Below are positions 9,319 to 18,712 of a DNA stretch of 64,000 bases, piece by piece. Made by a program: the position numbers and the translations under genes. Below the pieces are notes generated by a model, which saw nothing but the letters and a program-made list of their open reading frames with translations, made no database searches and was not told where the DNA came from. The first letter of the stretch is position 1. Each line of letters opens with the position of its first letter. The DNA comes from Nostoc sp. JL33. GTDB taxonomy: Bacteria; Cyanobacteriota; Cyanobacteriia; Cyanobacteriales; Nostocaceae. The stretch covers positions 62,001-126,000 of the forward strand of contig NZ_JABXKP010000018.1 in NCBI RefSeq assembly GCF_017114985.1, read 5' to 3'.

Positions 9319-9741
9319 GCGAGAGTCCCTGTCTGGTATTACTAACTCTTCTAGGCGCTCTCTTGTAGTTATGCTTGTAGTAGATGCAATTTAGCGCCTA
9401 TAGCAAAGTCTTGTCAGCTGTTGCTCATCGAAATTTGGATCTTTCTCTACTTATTGTCAGAAATCTAGGAAAGCTAAGTAGGAGTCAGCTTAACAAATCC
9501 GGCTTTTTGAAGGTGAAAATACATTTGCAGATTAGGGCGACCTGACTAAATTTGATTTTTAACAGTTTCTTAAGATTCTTCCATATATCTCAGTACAACC
9601 ACCAGTATATATGAGTTAAGTTTATTATTCTTAATAAAGGGAACGGCAAGTTACAATCGCATGTGAATCCCGACAGCAGAACCCACGGGGACAGCAATAG
9701 CCCAAGCTGAAGAGACAAATATTCATCGCCACGCCATAGGT
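9319..9741. other. Gap without recognised gene
   Basis: This is the presumed promoter region of the sensor gene and the 3' flank of the GHL10 gene. I see no tRNA, strong hairpin or conserved reading frame in it. Confidence 0.5.
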
Positions 9742-10968
9742 TCAATGTAATAGTCTGGCAGTTTTAAGATTAAACATCTCAAAAAAAGCTTTGCGTCGCT
9801 GTTGGGGTGATTCAGGTACGATGTAACCCCACAGACTTTCCCAGTAGAAAAAGGAGATACCATCAAAATTGCGATCGCGCACAACCTGAACTTGTTCTCT
9901 AACTTGTGCCATTTTCACAGGATTATGCACTGTTCCCGTTGAGATACCAATACCTACAGGAATGAGACTTTGAGCCAATTTTATAGATGGTTGTTCCAGT
10001 TGAGCGATAAAAGAGTTTTTATCATTTCGATACACCTGCAAAATTAACTCATTAACTAAACCTTTTTTTACCCAATTTTCCCAGTCTTGCAAATAGTATT
10101 TATAGGCAAAAGCTTGATAGTTAGGAGACAAAGATATTTTGACATTAGGTTTAACCGCCTTCACAGCTTGATAGATTTCTGCCATGAAATCAGTAATTTT
10201 GTCTGCCCGCCAACGCATCCATTCTGAGTTAAAAGGATCATCAGGGGGACTTTTGCCTTGATGTTCTTGCTGGTAGAGTTCTATAGTGAAGCGATCGTAG
10301 CCAAACTGTACAGGCATCCCAAAATGGTCATCAAGCTGAATACCATCCACATCGTAATCCCTGACTACTTCCAAAATTAGCCCTTGGATAAACTCTTGTA
10401 CTTGTGGATGTAAAGGATTCAACCAAGCCTGTTTACTCACCAAAAGATTATTGATTTCTTCTGGTGGGGCATCTTGGATAGAGTTTATACCTTCTTGCCC
10501 AATTGTCAACCAGTCGGGATAACGCCTTGCTAATTGTGAATAATGCGGCGTCATGAATCCGTATTCAAACCAGGGAATGACTCTCAAATGTTTATTTTTA
10601 GCAAGTGTGACTATCTTTGCTAAAACATCCTGTCCACCGTGCATAAAGTTGAGCAAAGGTTGAGTATCAGAGCCTGTAGCAATTTTAGCTAAAGCACTCT
10701 TATAAAAAGTATGCCCTCGGTTCCAAACGACAGGATAAATTGTATTAAAGTTGAGAGCGGATAATTGATCTACAGCGCGATTAATACCCCAAGGGACAAA
10801 TAGTACACCACTAGCAACATTAGTAAGCCAAACGCCGCGAATTTCTGTAGTTAAAGGGCTTATTTTTTGGGAATAGACGGGCAGTGAAGAGAATGAAAAA
10901 ACTGTTAAAGTGACTACTAATCCCAAACACAGTAAGTAAGAAACACCACGGCGAGCAACCCGATTCAT
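9742..10968 (-). CDS. GHL10/DUF187 family 10 glycosyl hydrolase-like protein
   Basis: A 408-residue protein with an N-terminal hydrophobic segment (YLLCLGLVVTLTVFSFSSLP, about 10-29) followed by SQK, indicating export or membrane anchoring. The body matches the GHL10 TIM-barrel family: EIRGVWLTNVASGVLF, NFNTIYPVVWNRGHTFY, VIPWFEYGFMTP, and DVDGIQLDDHFGMP, which carries the acidic residues expected at the active site. The C-terminus has FDGISFFYWESLWG. The family is related to glycoside hydrolases, but cyanobacterial members have no proven substrate. A second GHL10 protein lies at 12814-14313. The ATG start at 10968 is well placed ahead of the signal peptide. Confidence 0.87.
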   Translation of the reverse strand: MNRVARRGVSYLLCLGLVVTLTVFSFSSLPVYSQKISPLTTEIRGVWLTNVASGVLFVPWGINRAVDQLSALNFNTIYPVVWNRGHTFYKSALAKIATGSDTQPLLNFMHGGQDVLAKIVTLAKNKHLRVIPWFEYGFMTPHYSQLARRYPDWLTIGQEGINSIQDAPPEEINNLLVSKQAWLNPLHPQVQEFIQGLILEVVRDYDVDGIQLDDHFGMPVQFGYDRFTIELYQQEHQGKSPPDDPFNSEWMRWRADKITDFMAEIYQAVKAVKPNVKISLSPNYQAFAYKYYLQDWENWVKKGLVNELILQVYRNDKNSFIAQLEQPSIKLAQSLIPVGIGISTGTVHNPVKMAQVREQVQVVRDRNFDGISFFYWESLWGYIVPESPQQRRKAFFEMFNLKTARLLH

Positions 10969-11079
10969 TTGTAAGCGTTACCTAGTGCGATCGGAATATA
11001 TATAACTACAAAATAAAGTTGTAATCCTCCGGATGATGTAAAGAAATGACGATTTTATGCCAACATGTAAATTATTGAA

Positions 11080-11195
11080 GAAGAATTCAGAAGTCAGAAT
11101 TCAGGAGTCAGAATCAAGACGTTCTCTACGTTCGCGCAGCGTGTCGCAGACAGACGCTAAAAGCGTAGCTTGTCCTCCGCAGGAGTACGCTATCA
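11080..11195. repeat. Heptamer and small palindromic repeats
   Basis: The region holds a GAAGTCAGAATTCAGGAGTC-type heptamer repeat. It is followed by CGTTCTCTACGTTCGCGCAG, a CAGACGCTAAAAGCGTAG segment and CCGCAGGAG, all of the small dispersed repeat kind seen in Nostoc. The overlapping short reading frame has no coding character. Confidence 0.6.
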
Positions 11196-11237
11196 GTCAG
11201 GGATTCAGACCCGCAACGGTTTATCGAGCTAAATGTC

Positions 11238-12164
11238 CTATGGTGCAAACAACGCTTGCTTAAGTTGCTGACAAGCCTTTTCAATTGCATCTATACTACC
11301 TGGATTCACCAAACCAAAATAATCAAACACATAGACTCGGTTATTTTTGGTTGCTTGGAGTTGCTGCCAAAAAGCTTCCTTTTTCAGCGAATCTAAAAGC
11401 GCTGCTTCCGAATTTCCTTGCGGGGGATTAACCAAAATTATCACCTCTGGATTTGCTTCTAAAACTTTCTCAGCCGAAAGCGTCACATAACCACCAACTG
11501 GACTTTTCCCTTGTAAATCTGCTGCTATATTTTTCGCCTGGAATTTCACCAGTAAATCCCCCGCCCAACTATTTTTATTTGGGGCTAAAATTGGTTGACG
11601 GCTAACCAGCGCTAGAGTAGAAAAACCCTGAGTTGGCTTTTCTGGCAAGAAAGTTTTGTAACGATTTAACAAAGGCTGAGGATCAACGTCAATTAATTTA
11701 GCAAGTGTTTTAGTAAGTTCTCCTAAAGATTCCCAGTTATTCACCTTGCTGAGAAAAGTCGGAATTCCTAGCTGCTGAAGTTTTTGAATTGGGATGTTAG
11801 AAAAACCTTCTGCACCAATAACTAAATCTGGTTTGAGCGCGACCACTTTTTCTAAATTGGGCGGATTTTGGCCTTCACTAACACGGGGAATATCCTTGAA
11901 TCTTGAGTCATTTTTAAATAATCTGCTCCCAGTGATTCCGACAATTTTTGTTTGATCAAGTCGAGAGATAATGTCAGCAGAAAGAGAAGAAAGGGCAACA
12001 ACTCTTTTTGCTGATCCTTTTGGTGCTTGCTGAGAATTTGTGTTTGTCGTCTCCGTAGGGTTTGTGACTTTTGTTTGTGGCTGCTGAGTGGTTGCAGTCG
12101 TGCAAGCAGCTAAAACTATACTCATCAAAAGTGCTAAAGCAGATAAGAGCCAACGACGATGCAT
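11238..12164 (-). CDS. ABC transporter substrate-binding lipoprotein (siderophore/cobalamin-type)
   Basis: A 308-residue periplasmic binding protein of the FecB/BtuF (TroA-like, helical-backbone) class. It begins MHRRWLLSALALLMSIVLAA and then Cys, a lipoprotein signal with lipobox LAAC, followed by a Thr/Gln-rich linker. Family features are RVVALSSLSADIISRL, KIVGITGSRL, LVIGAEGFSN, NKNSWAGDLLVKF, and NPEVIILVNPPQ. It should capture an iron chelate or cobalamin for an inner-membrane permease. No permease or ATPase gene is adjacent, so the ligand is unassigned. I looked for a cobalamin riboswitch upstream and did not find one. Confidence 0.9.
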   Translation of the reverse strand: MHRRWLLSALALLMSIVLAACTTATTQQPQTKVTNPTETTNTNSQQAPKGSAKRVVALSSLSADIISRLDQTKIVGITGSRLFKNDSRFKDIPRVSEGQNPPNLEKVVALKPDLVIGAEGFSNIPIQKLQQLGIPTFLSKVNNWESLGELTKTLAKLIDVDPQPLLNRYKTFLPEKPTQGFSTLALVSRQPILAPNKNSWAGDLLVKFQAKNIAADLQGKSPVGGYVTLSAEKVLEANPEVIILVNPPQGNSEAALLDSLKKEAFWQQLQATKNNRVYVFDYFGLVNPGSIDAIEKACQQLKQALFAP

Positions 12165-12813
12165 ATTAAAATTCCTTCTAGGGTAAAAATGGCATAAGAA
12201 GCATACTCAGCACCACATTCAAAAATAGCAAATGTTGCTTTTATAGCTGTCGTCAGGTAGTTTAGGACATAAGCTGAACAGAAAACCCGGATACCAAGAG
12301 ACTTTCAAGCCTGTTCCCTATCCCCTGTTTAGAGTCCCCTGCTATAGTTCACACAGCTAAAAGTCAGGGTATTCTTGGTTCAAAAATCCTACTGGTTTTG
12401 GCAGATTTTCACTAACCAAGGTAGAGGCAAAATCTACCCAATAGGAGACTAAGGTTGATGTGTATTCAGGTGTTTTCTGCTGCCCTGTATGCGTTTATGT
12501 CTGATAAAAAAATCCGGCAACACAAATAGGTCTTTAGCAGTCTTAAAAAAATAGGTTTTAAAACCCTTACTACTTAACTATATAATTCGATACACGTTGG
12601 CCACAATTATCTGAGTTGGGTCGATGATTATCGTAAATTAAAGGGTTTAAGACCGAATGTCAACACGTAGCTCAAAGTTTCTCCCCTTGGGACACCCTTT
12701 AGCGCAACGGTGGCTGCGACTCCGCTCATAAATAAGAATCTGAAACTTTCTTCAATTTTGAATGTGTGAATGCGTGAATTTTAAATTGTTAATGTGTCCA
12801 TCTACTGGTAGGT
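12165..12813. other. 650-bp divergent intergenic region
   Basis: This separates two divergent genes and should hold both promoters. It contains two related A/T-rich segments with GGCAGATTTTC and GGCAAAATCTACC that could pair imperfectly. I see no gene, tRNA or riboswitch consensus. Confidence 0.45.
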
Positions 12814-14313
12814 ATGTCTAACCATTCCTTGAACGTTACAAGATCAACATTATTTTGGCGGTGGCTATTCGCTGTTGTTTTCACTAGTAGTTCGTTGCTC
12901 CCCAACTTTGGAAGCGAACCAGCAAGCGCACAAGCAACTGAGTATTGTCAGTTATCATCAGCGACGGCGCAAGAAAAAGAAAAGTTACGTTTGTCAGCCC
13001 TTAAAGACAAGGAAGATGCTCAAACGCGCTACCAAAATATGGTAGAAAAACAGGGACAGGAATTACAGGAGTGCCGCACTCGGACTTGGCCGCAAATCCA
13101 AGCCATTTGGTTGCGCTTGTATCCCTGTGACATTCAGCCAGGAACAATTGATCAGATTATGGATCGGATTGTTAACCGTGGCTATAACCAAGTTTATTTA
13201 GAAGTATTTTACGACGGACAGGTATTATTGCCAGCAAGAGCTAACCCGACGGTTTGGCCTTCTGTGATTCGCACTCCAGGGGCAGAAAACATCGATATAC
13301 TCGCCACAGCAATTAAAAAAGGTCGGGAACGCGGTTTGAAGGTCTACGCCTGGATGTTTACCACAAATTTCGGCTATACTTACGCCCAGCGCCGAGATCG
13401 AGAAAGTGCGATCGCTCGTAATGGCAAAGGTCAAACTAGCCTATATGTTGTAGATAACGGCTCTCAAGTATTTATCGACCCCTACAACTCGCAAGCAAAA
13501 CGCGACTACTACCAATTAGTACAAGAAGTTTTGCGCCGCCGCCCAGATGGCTTGCTATTAGACTACGTGCGCTATCCCCGACAAGCTGGAAGTGATTCTA
13601 TCGCCACCAAAGTTTCAGATTTATGGCTATTTAGTCCTGCAACCCAAGAAGCTTTATTTAAACGGGCACAAAATTATAAAGGGCTGGACTTAATTCGCCG
13701 CTTTTTGAGTAAGGGATACGTCACTGGTGGAGATATAACGGAAGTCGATAAACTTTATCCCCAGGAAGGAGAACCCCTCTGGCAAGGACGCATTCCCCCA
13801 CTAGCGCCAAGCTCAATCCTGCCTGTAACCAACAGACAACCACTTTTACAATGGCAGTTATGGCAGCTTGCCGTTGCCCACGCTATGCAAGGAATTCTAG
13901 ATTTTGTCACCTTAGCTACTTACCCAGCAAAGCAGCAAGGTATTCCCGCAGGAGTGGTGTTTTTCCCTGATGGCAACCAAACTGTCGGACAAGGCTATGA
14001 TTCGCGTTTGCAACCTTGGGATCGGTTCCCGACTACATTAGAGTGGCATCCCATGTCTTATGGGACTTGCGGTAATGTTAGTTGTATTGTGGCGCAAGTG
14101 CAGCGAGTTTTGAGTATGGCAAAACCGGGTACGCAGATAATGCCTGCTATAGCCGGTCAGTGGGGAAAATCCGTCAGTAATCGTCCATCCCTAGAAGTAC
14201 AAATGCAGGCACTTCGCCAATTTGCTCCCCAATTGAAGGGAGTTAGCCATTTTGCCTATTCTTGGCAATATCCTGAAAGTGATAGCGATCGCAAATTCTG
14301 TCGGGTTAAGTAG
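12814..14313 (+). CDS. Secreted GHL10-like family 10 glycosyl hydrolase-like protein
   Basis: A 499-residue protein with a signal peptide (LFWRWLFAVVFTSSSLLPNF, then ASAQA cleavage near residue 41). A charged helical stretch follows at about 50-95 (EKEKLRLSALKDKEDAQTRY). The catalytic-like barrel has AIWLRLYPCDIQPGTIDQIM, GYNQVYLEVFYDGQVLLPAR, GLKVYAWMFTTNFGY, RRPDGLLLDYVRYPRQ and, late in the protein, LEWHPMSYGTCGN. It resembles 9742-10968 only at family level, so the two are not recent duplicates. A role in envelope polysaccharide handling is inference. A hairpin terminator follows the stop. Confidence 0.85.
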   Translation: MSNHSLNVTRSTLFWRWLFAVVFTSSSLLPNFGSEPASAQATEYCQLSSATAQEKEKLRLSALKDKEDAQTRYQNMVEKQGQELQECRTRTWPQIQAIWLRLYPCDIQPGTIDQIMDRIVNRGYNQVYLEVFYDGQVLLPARANPTVWPSVIRTPGAENIDILATAIKKGRERGLKVYAWMFTTNFGYTYAQRRDRESAIARNGKGQTSLYVVDNGSQVFIDPYNSQAKRDYYQLVQEVLRRRPDGLLLDYVRYPRQAGSDSIATKVSDLWLFSPATQEALFKRAQNYKGLDLIRRFLSKGYVTGGDITEVDKLYPQEGEPLWQGRIPPLAPSSILPVTNRQPLLQWQLWQLAVAHAMQGILDFVTLATYPAKQQGIPAGVVFFPDGNQTVGQGYDSRLQPWDRFPTTLEWHPMSYGTCGNVSCIVAQVQRVLSMAKPGTQIMPAIAGQWGKSVSNRPSLEVQMQALRQFAPQLKGVSHFAYSWQYPESDSDRKFCRVK

Positions 14314-14330
14314 ACTTATTCCAGAAGTAG

Positions 14331-14355
14331 TGAAAGGGATCGAATTTCCCTTTCA
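14331..14355 (+). terminator. Hairpin after the GHL10-like gene
   Basis: A 9-bp stem, TGAAAGGGA pairing with TCCCTTTCA across a 7-base loop, lies just after the stop at 14313. There is no strong U tract, so efficiency is uncertain. Confidence 0.5.
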
Positions 14356-14399
14356 ACTTTCACCTTATAAGAAATACTAAACACAGTCATAACTACAGC

Positions 14400-15032
14400 T
14401 TAAGTATGGTGTGCAGCGAGTCGTTGGAATGCCGACGGTGCTGGATTATCTGCGAGGTGCTGGCGTATCACCTCCGCACACGCACCTGGGCTTAACAACG
14501 AGGTATCAACTTCCAGGTCATAGATGCCAGGGATGTGGACTTCACGTTGCCATAACTCAACCGGATGTGGCATTGGGGAGTCGGCTGCACTGACCACGTT
14601 CCACCCCGTGTTTTGTCGTCGTTCCATAATCATCTCGATCGGGCAATGAACGCCTACGAACAAGACCGGCAACCCGTTCAAACGCCGGGCACTATCGGCC
14701 AGAATGCCCCGCTTTATTGCGTAGGCGTCATGGTGTCCGACATCAACCACGACATTCAGACCCAAGCGGCTGTGGGCGGCGATGGACTCATACATGGCGC
14801 TGTACAGAATGGGAACGAGGGGTTCGATGTCCTGGCGTTCTCCCCCTGGCCGCAGACCGATCCCAGGTAGGTATCGTGCGGGAGTCATTTGCATAAACCT
14901 ATCGACACCCAAGTTCATCCACACACCATCAAATGTCTCTTGGATGACTGCGACAATGCTCGACTTCCCTGATCGCGGGACACCATTCAGGATGATAATC
15001 TGTCCTAACTCCTGTGTCTGCCCCATGATCAC
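14400..15032 (-). CDS. Chloramphenicol phosphotransferase-like P-loop kinase
   Basis: A 210-residue P-loop NTPase. IIILNGVPRSGKSSIVAVIQ is the Walker A region (residues 13-32), followed by VWMNLGVDRFMQMTP, VVVDVGHHD and LFVGVHCPIEMIMERR, the pattern of the CPT family, which phosphorylates the 3-hydroxyl of chloramphenicol. Many family members act on unknown substrates, so antibiotic resistance is not implied. The gene is visibly richer in G+C than its neighbours, lacks HIP1 sites, and is flanked by hairpins. Recent horizontal transfer is therefore likely. It stands alone. Confidence 0.82.
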   Translation of the reverse strand: MIMGQTQELGQIIILNGVPRSGKSSIVAVIQETFDGVWMNLGVDRFMQMTPARYLPGIGLRPGGERQDIEPLVPILYSAMYESIAAHSRLGLNVVVDVGHHDAYAIKRGILADSARRLNGLPVLFVGVHCPIEMIMERRQNTGWNVVSAADSPMPHPVELWQREVHIPGIYDLEVDTSLLSPGACAEVIRQHLADNPAPSAFQRLAAHHT

Positions 15033-15108
15033 TCCTCGCGTCCTTAATACATATAGTTAGCAGTTCCACGTTAGGGCTATTTTGTGGAATCGGCAATTGA
15101 AAATGCTT

Positions 15109-15140
15109 CTACCTCAGCCATGAGGCATTGGCTGAGGTAG
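15109..15140. repeat. 12-bp-stem palindrome
   Basis: CTACCTCAGCCA (15109-15120) pairs with TGGCTGAGGTAG (15129-15140) across 8 bases. It lies upstream of the phosphotransferase-like gene and may be a dispersed repeat or a terminator. Confidence 0.55.
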
Positions 15141-15267
15141 AGATTTGATTGTGAGTGCAAGCACTGACTCTTCTCTACCTTGGGCTGCGCCAACGAGTAG
15201 GGGTACGGTGGGCACAGAGGGCGCAGAGAAAGTAAAATTATAAATAAAAATATTAATAATTATAAAA

Positions 15268-15848
15268 ATGAAGCGTAAATGGATAATTTCACTTTTGGTA
15301 CTGCCAATCCCAATTTTAGCTTTAATTTACACTTATAATTCACGCGCTCAGACCATAACCAAGATAGCTCAGAACAAAGCTACGATAGATGAAATAAACC
15401 CAGTTCTTACGCTAGGACTAGATCAACCTGTTGATATTTCTCCAAATGCCCAAAAAATTCTTCAAGGCTATGAAGGTGAATTCAAATCAGCAGTTCCTTT
15501 ACCAAACATTACTGTGTCAGCACAAAAGGCGCTTGAGTTAGCAAATAAAATTACGTTTTCCAGTTTAACGCAACCGCCTATTAAAACCACAGTTGAATAC
15601 TTATCCTACACAGATAAAGGGCGAGGTCTTGTCAATAAAATGTTTGGCGGGTGGTTTATTGGGGTTCACCAATAATGATGAGTGGGTCTCCACCTGTGGT
15701 TAATGCAGATGGCTCTATTTCTCAAGTTCCCAAAGTAAAACAACCCAGTAGTAAGAAAGCAATTACTTATGTTTTGATAGATCCTAACGATCTTGATGGG
15801 AAAAATGACTTTATTAGCAGAGTTTCCGCAGGCCCAGTTCACGATTAA
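15268..15848 (+). pseudogene. Secreted hypothetical protein broken by a -1 frameshift
   Basis: The first part (from ATG 15268) encodes MKRKWIISLLVLPIPILALI, a signal or membrane anchor, then about 105 residues to ...RGLVNK, after which that frame ends at 15675. Reading on in the next frame gives NVWRVVYWGSPIMMSG and continues to a stop at 15848 (...DFISRVSAGPVHD). Adding one A to the A-run at 15637-15640 restores a single protein of about 193 residues. Either a deletion or an assembly error fits. I do not recognise the family; it is probably an exported cyanobacterial protein. An AT-rich leader precedes it. Confidence 0.75.
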
Positions 15849-15909
15849 GTTTTTACCTTTTTTGACACTAGTAAACTCAGCTTTGATTTCGTTCAAATCA
15901 CAAGACTCA

Positions 15910-15940
15910 GATCCCCGACTTCTTAGAGAAGTCGGGGATC
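15910..15940. terminator. Strong palindromic hairpin
   Basis: A perfect 14-bp stem, GATCCCCGACTTCT with AGAAGTCGGGGATC, closes a TAG loop and is followed by TTGTTGTT. It is a terminator candidate and also resembles a dispersed palindromic repeat. Confidence 0.65.
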
Positions 15941-16018
15941 TTGTTGTTCACGAATGATTAAGTAGGGCTATAGAAAAGCAAACTAATCGTTAAAGACTAG
16001 CATTTTTTCTACTCGAAA

Positions 16019-16645
16019 TTAACTTAAAGCCAAGTCCTCTGGTGTATTACAGTTAAACAGCATTTCCGGTTCTGTTAAAGGCAAAACTTCTACAGGATAT
16101 TGCCGAAGCCACTGTTGAAACGATCGCCCCCCTGCATTGATAAACTCTAGAAGTTGTGGCAGACAGCGACGGCGATAGAAACCACACAGAGGTTCCCAGC
16201 CTTTGGGATGATCAGCTAAAGCTGCGATCGCATCATCTCCCACGCTATCAAGTTTAGTTACCCAATCTTGCAACACCTCAACCCGCAACCTCGGCAAATC
16301 GCAAGCTAGCAGCAGCACCCAATCTGTCTGTACTTCGGCTAGTCCTTGGGCAAAACCAATTAGAGGCCCGTGGGCTAGAGATTCTCCCGACAAAGATACT
16401 TCCCGAATAAACTCGCAACCAGGCAAAAGCAAGTCTTGATAGCGTTCTGGCCAGGGAGTTACTACATAAACAACATCAGCACAGCTTTCAGCAATACCAC
16501 AAACTCGCTGTAACAACGGCACTCCTTGAATGGGAATCAAGGCTTTATCTTGACCCATGCGAGAACTCTTACCCCCAGCTAACACAATTGCGGTTAATTT
16601 GCAGCAGCTAAAGCTAATAGCGCCACCTTCTTCATCTCTACCCAC
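16019..16645 (-). CDS. mobA: Molybdenum cofactor guanylyltransferase
   Basis: MobA transfers GMP from GTP to molybdopterin to form the Mo-bisMGD type cofactor in the cytoplasm. The nucleotide-binding signature LAGGKSSRMGQDKALIPIQG is at about residues 22-41. It is followed by VYVVTPWPERYQ, the metal-binding VLLLACDLPRL and EPLCGFYRR. It is 208 residues from a GTG at 16645. No ATG lies before the signature, and the 5' end abuts a heptamer repeat (ACTCCCT units, 16643-16672) that also forms the 3' end of the upstream gene. The exact start is therefore uncertain. The stop of the upstream gene is 3 bp before this GTG, suggesting cotranscription. Confidence 0.9.
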   Translation of the reverse strand: MGRDEEGGAISFSCCKLTAIVLAGGKSSRMGQDKALIPIQGVPLLQRVCGIAESCADVVYVVTPWPERYQDLLLPGCEFIREVSLSGESLAHGPLIGFAQGLAEVQTDWVLLLACDLPRLRVEVLQDWVTKLDSVGDDAIAALADHPKGWEPLCGFYRRRCLPQLLEFINAGGRSFQQWLRQYPVEVLPLTEPEMLFNCNTPEDLALS

Positions 16646-16648
16646 TCC

Positions 16649-18712
16649 CTACTCCCTACTCCCTACTCCCCTATTTTGACTTTGCTCCACTTGCTGCAAT
16701 AAATGCTCTACACTTTTTGCTGGTGCAAGACACTTCAAACCTTGGCAAACTAACCCAACGCTTCCCTCTGGTAAATCAGATATTATGGCAAACACAGCCG
16801 CCGGCAAATACTTGGGGATCAAAGCGTTTATTTGCTCAGTGGTGCTGCGAATCAAGGTAGAGTTACGATACCAATCCAAAGCTGTAAATAAGCTGGGACA
16901 ACCTTGGGGAGCGCGATGCATGACGCTTCTAAAAGCTTTTAAGCCAAGTTCTGCTAAATCCAAATAATCTAGATTATCAGTGAGTAGGGCCAGACGCACA
17001 AGGTTAGCGATCGCTATTCCATTGGCTGATGGTGTAGCATTATCTGCGTAACTACGTTCTCTGACAATTAAATCTTGACTCGAATCACTTGATGTGTTAT
17101 AGTAACCACCTAATTCTACACTCCAGAGAAATTCGTTGAATTCATCTTGAATAGCGATCGCTTTTTCTAACCATTGCTTTTGCTCAGGGTTGGAAGCTTG
17201 TAAATCCAAGAGAGCTTTAATAAAGAAAGCGTAATCTTCAGACTGAGCTAAAACGCTTGGTTCTCCTTGATAGTTGAGTCGGTGAAAACGCCCATCGACA
17301 AACTGATTTTCCCAGATAAAATTCGCCGCTCCTGCTGCTAATTCCAGATATAACGGTTGTTGGAAAACCCCAGCAGCCCTAGCCAGCCCAGAAATCATCA
17401 AGCTATTCCAAGCGACAATCATTTTCGTATCTGTCACCGAGGGAATGCGACCTGGCCAGTTAGTGGTTTTTGCTTCCTGGTTGTTACGAGCCGGGGGAAA
17501 CAGCGACTCAGAACTAACGCCATAGCGAGCGGTAAACAGCTTGCTCAGTGCCGTTTCTAGCGTTGCACTCAGTTGCCCTGAATAGCGTCTTTGCAAGACA
17601 TTACGCCCTTCAAAGTTGCCGTTAGGTGTCACCGTAAACTGTTCTAATTCCGTTAGTTCTTCAGGTGTTAGCAGCTGTTGTAGTTCGCTGTAACTCCAGA
17701 CGTAAAAGGCTCCTTCTTCTGGTTCTACTGCCGTGGATTCACTGAAACTGTCGGCATCTTGAGCAGCATAGAAGTAACCTTCCGGCGCGGTCATTTCCCG
17801 CTTTAGCCATAGCGCAGTACCAGCAACTGCCCGCTCAAAGGCTGGTTCTTGTACTCCTGTACTCCACAAAGAAGCTAGAAACTCCACAATCAGTCCATTG
17901 TCGTAGAGCATCTTTTCAAAATGGGGTACTGTCCAAGTCGGGTCAACAGTATAGCGATGAAAACCACCGCCCACATGGTCATAAATGCCTCCCAGTGCTA
18001 AGTCTAGCCCCCGTTGGGTACAAACTTGCTTACCATCATCGCGAGATTCAAAATTAAATCGAGTTCCCCGCAGTGCTAATTCTGTGTAGGGAATCATCGG
18101 AAAACTGTTGCCAGATTGAGTAGGAGTAATTACACCTGTGCTGATTTCCCAACCTTGGCGGAGTAATTCATGGTCTTCAAGCTCAGTTGTTGCAGCGTCT
18201 TGCAACACCGCAGACGTGAGCAGAGACTCAATAATTAGGGATTTGCGTTGCTGTAAGTCCGCTTTTTCTGTGTCGTAGTAACGGCGAAGGGCTTGCAACA
18301 CCTGCAAAAATCCCGGACGACCATAGCGCGGGTCTACAGGAAAATAAGTACCAGCGTAAAACGGCACTAAATCTTCTGGGGAAAGAAAAATATTCAAAGG
18401 CCAACCCCCTTGACCGCTCATCATCTGCAAAGCCTGCATATAGATGCTATCGAGGTCAGGTCTTTCTTCCCTGTCTACTTTGATGGGAAGATAATTGGCA
18501 TTCATGTAGTGTGCGATCGCAATATCAGAAAAAGCCTCGCCTTCCATGACAGTACACCAATGGCAACTAGAATAGCCAATGGAGAGAAAAATCGGTTTAT
18601 TTTGCGCCCTTGCAGTTGCAAGTGCTTCGTCACACCAAGACCACCAATCAATCGGGTTTTCGGCGTGTTTGCGGAGATAGAGGCTCTTAGCTTCAGCAAG
18701 GCGATTAGTCAT
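16649..18712 (-). CDS. DUF255 thioredoxin-domain protein (YyaL/SSP411-like)
   Basis: This large protein has an N-terminal thioredoxin-like domain (about 1-165), with the redox motif SCHWCTVMEGE and MSGQGGWPLNIFLSPEDLVP, fused to an (alpha/alpha)6 barrel like those of N-acylglucosamine epimerases. Barrel motifs include DHVGGGFHRYTVDPTWTVPH, FEKMLYDNGL and YFYAAQDADS. The family is conserved from bacteria to human SPATA20, but its substrate is unknown. I use the ATG at 18712, giving MTNRLAEAKSLYLRKHAENP, the conserved start; a TTG 12 bp further up is less likely. The C-terminus (SQNRGVGSRE) is encoded by a heptamer repeat and may be a recent extension. The mobA start follows 3 bp later. Confidence 0.9.
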   Translation of the reverse strand: MTNRLAEAKSLYLRKHAENPIDWWSWCDEALATARAQNKPIFLSIGYSSCHWCTVMEGEAFSDIAIAHYMNANYLPIKVDREERPDLDSIYMQALQMMSGQGGWPLNIFLSPEDLVPFYAGTYFPVDPRYGRPGFLQVLQALRRYYDTEKADLQQRKSLIIESLLTSAVLQDAATTELEDHELLRQGWEISTGVITPTQSGNSFPMIPYTELALRGTRFNFESRDDGKQVCTQRGLDLALGGIYDHVGGGFHRYTVDPTWTVPHFEKMLYDNGLIVEFLASLWSTGVQEPAFERAVAGTALWLKREMTAPEGYFYAAQDADSFSESTAVEPEEGAFYVWSYSELQQLLTPEELTELEQFTVTPNGNFEGRNVLQRRYSGQLSATLETALSKLFTARYGVSSESLFPPARNNQEAKTTNWPGRIPSVTDTKMIVAWNSLMISGLARAAGVFQQPLYLELAAGAANFIWENQFVDGRFHRLNYQGEPSVLAQSEDYAFFIKALLDLQASNPEQKQWLEKAIAIQDEFNEFLWSVELGGYYNTSSDSSQDLIVRERSYADNATPSANGIAIANLVRLALLTDNLDYLDLAELGLKAFRSVMHRAPQGCPSLFTALDWYRNSTLIRSTTEQINALIPKYLPAAVFAIISDLPEGSVGLVCQGLKCLAPAKSVEHLLQQVEQSQNRGVGSRE

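Noticed and set aside
11057..11263. 68-codon plus-strand frame
   Set aside because: Made of heptamer and small palindromic repeats and overlaps the end of the lipoprotein gene.
12165..12500. Cobalamin or iron riboswitch upstream of the binding lipoprotein
   Set aside because: No conserved riboswitch core could be found; only imperfect pairing of two short segments.
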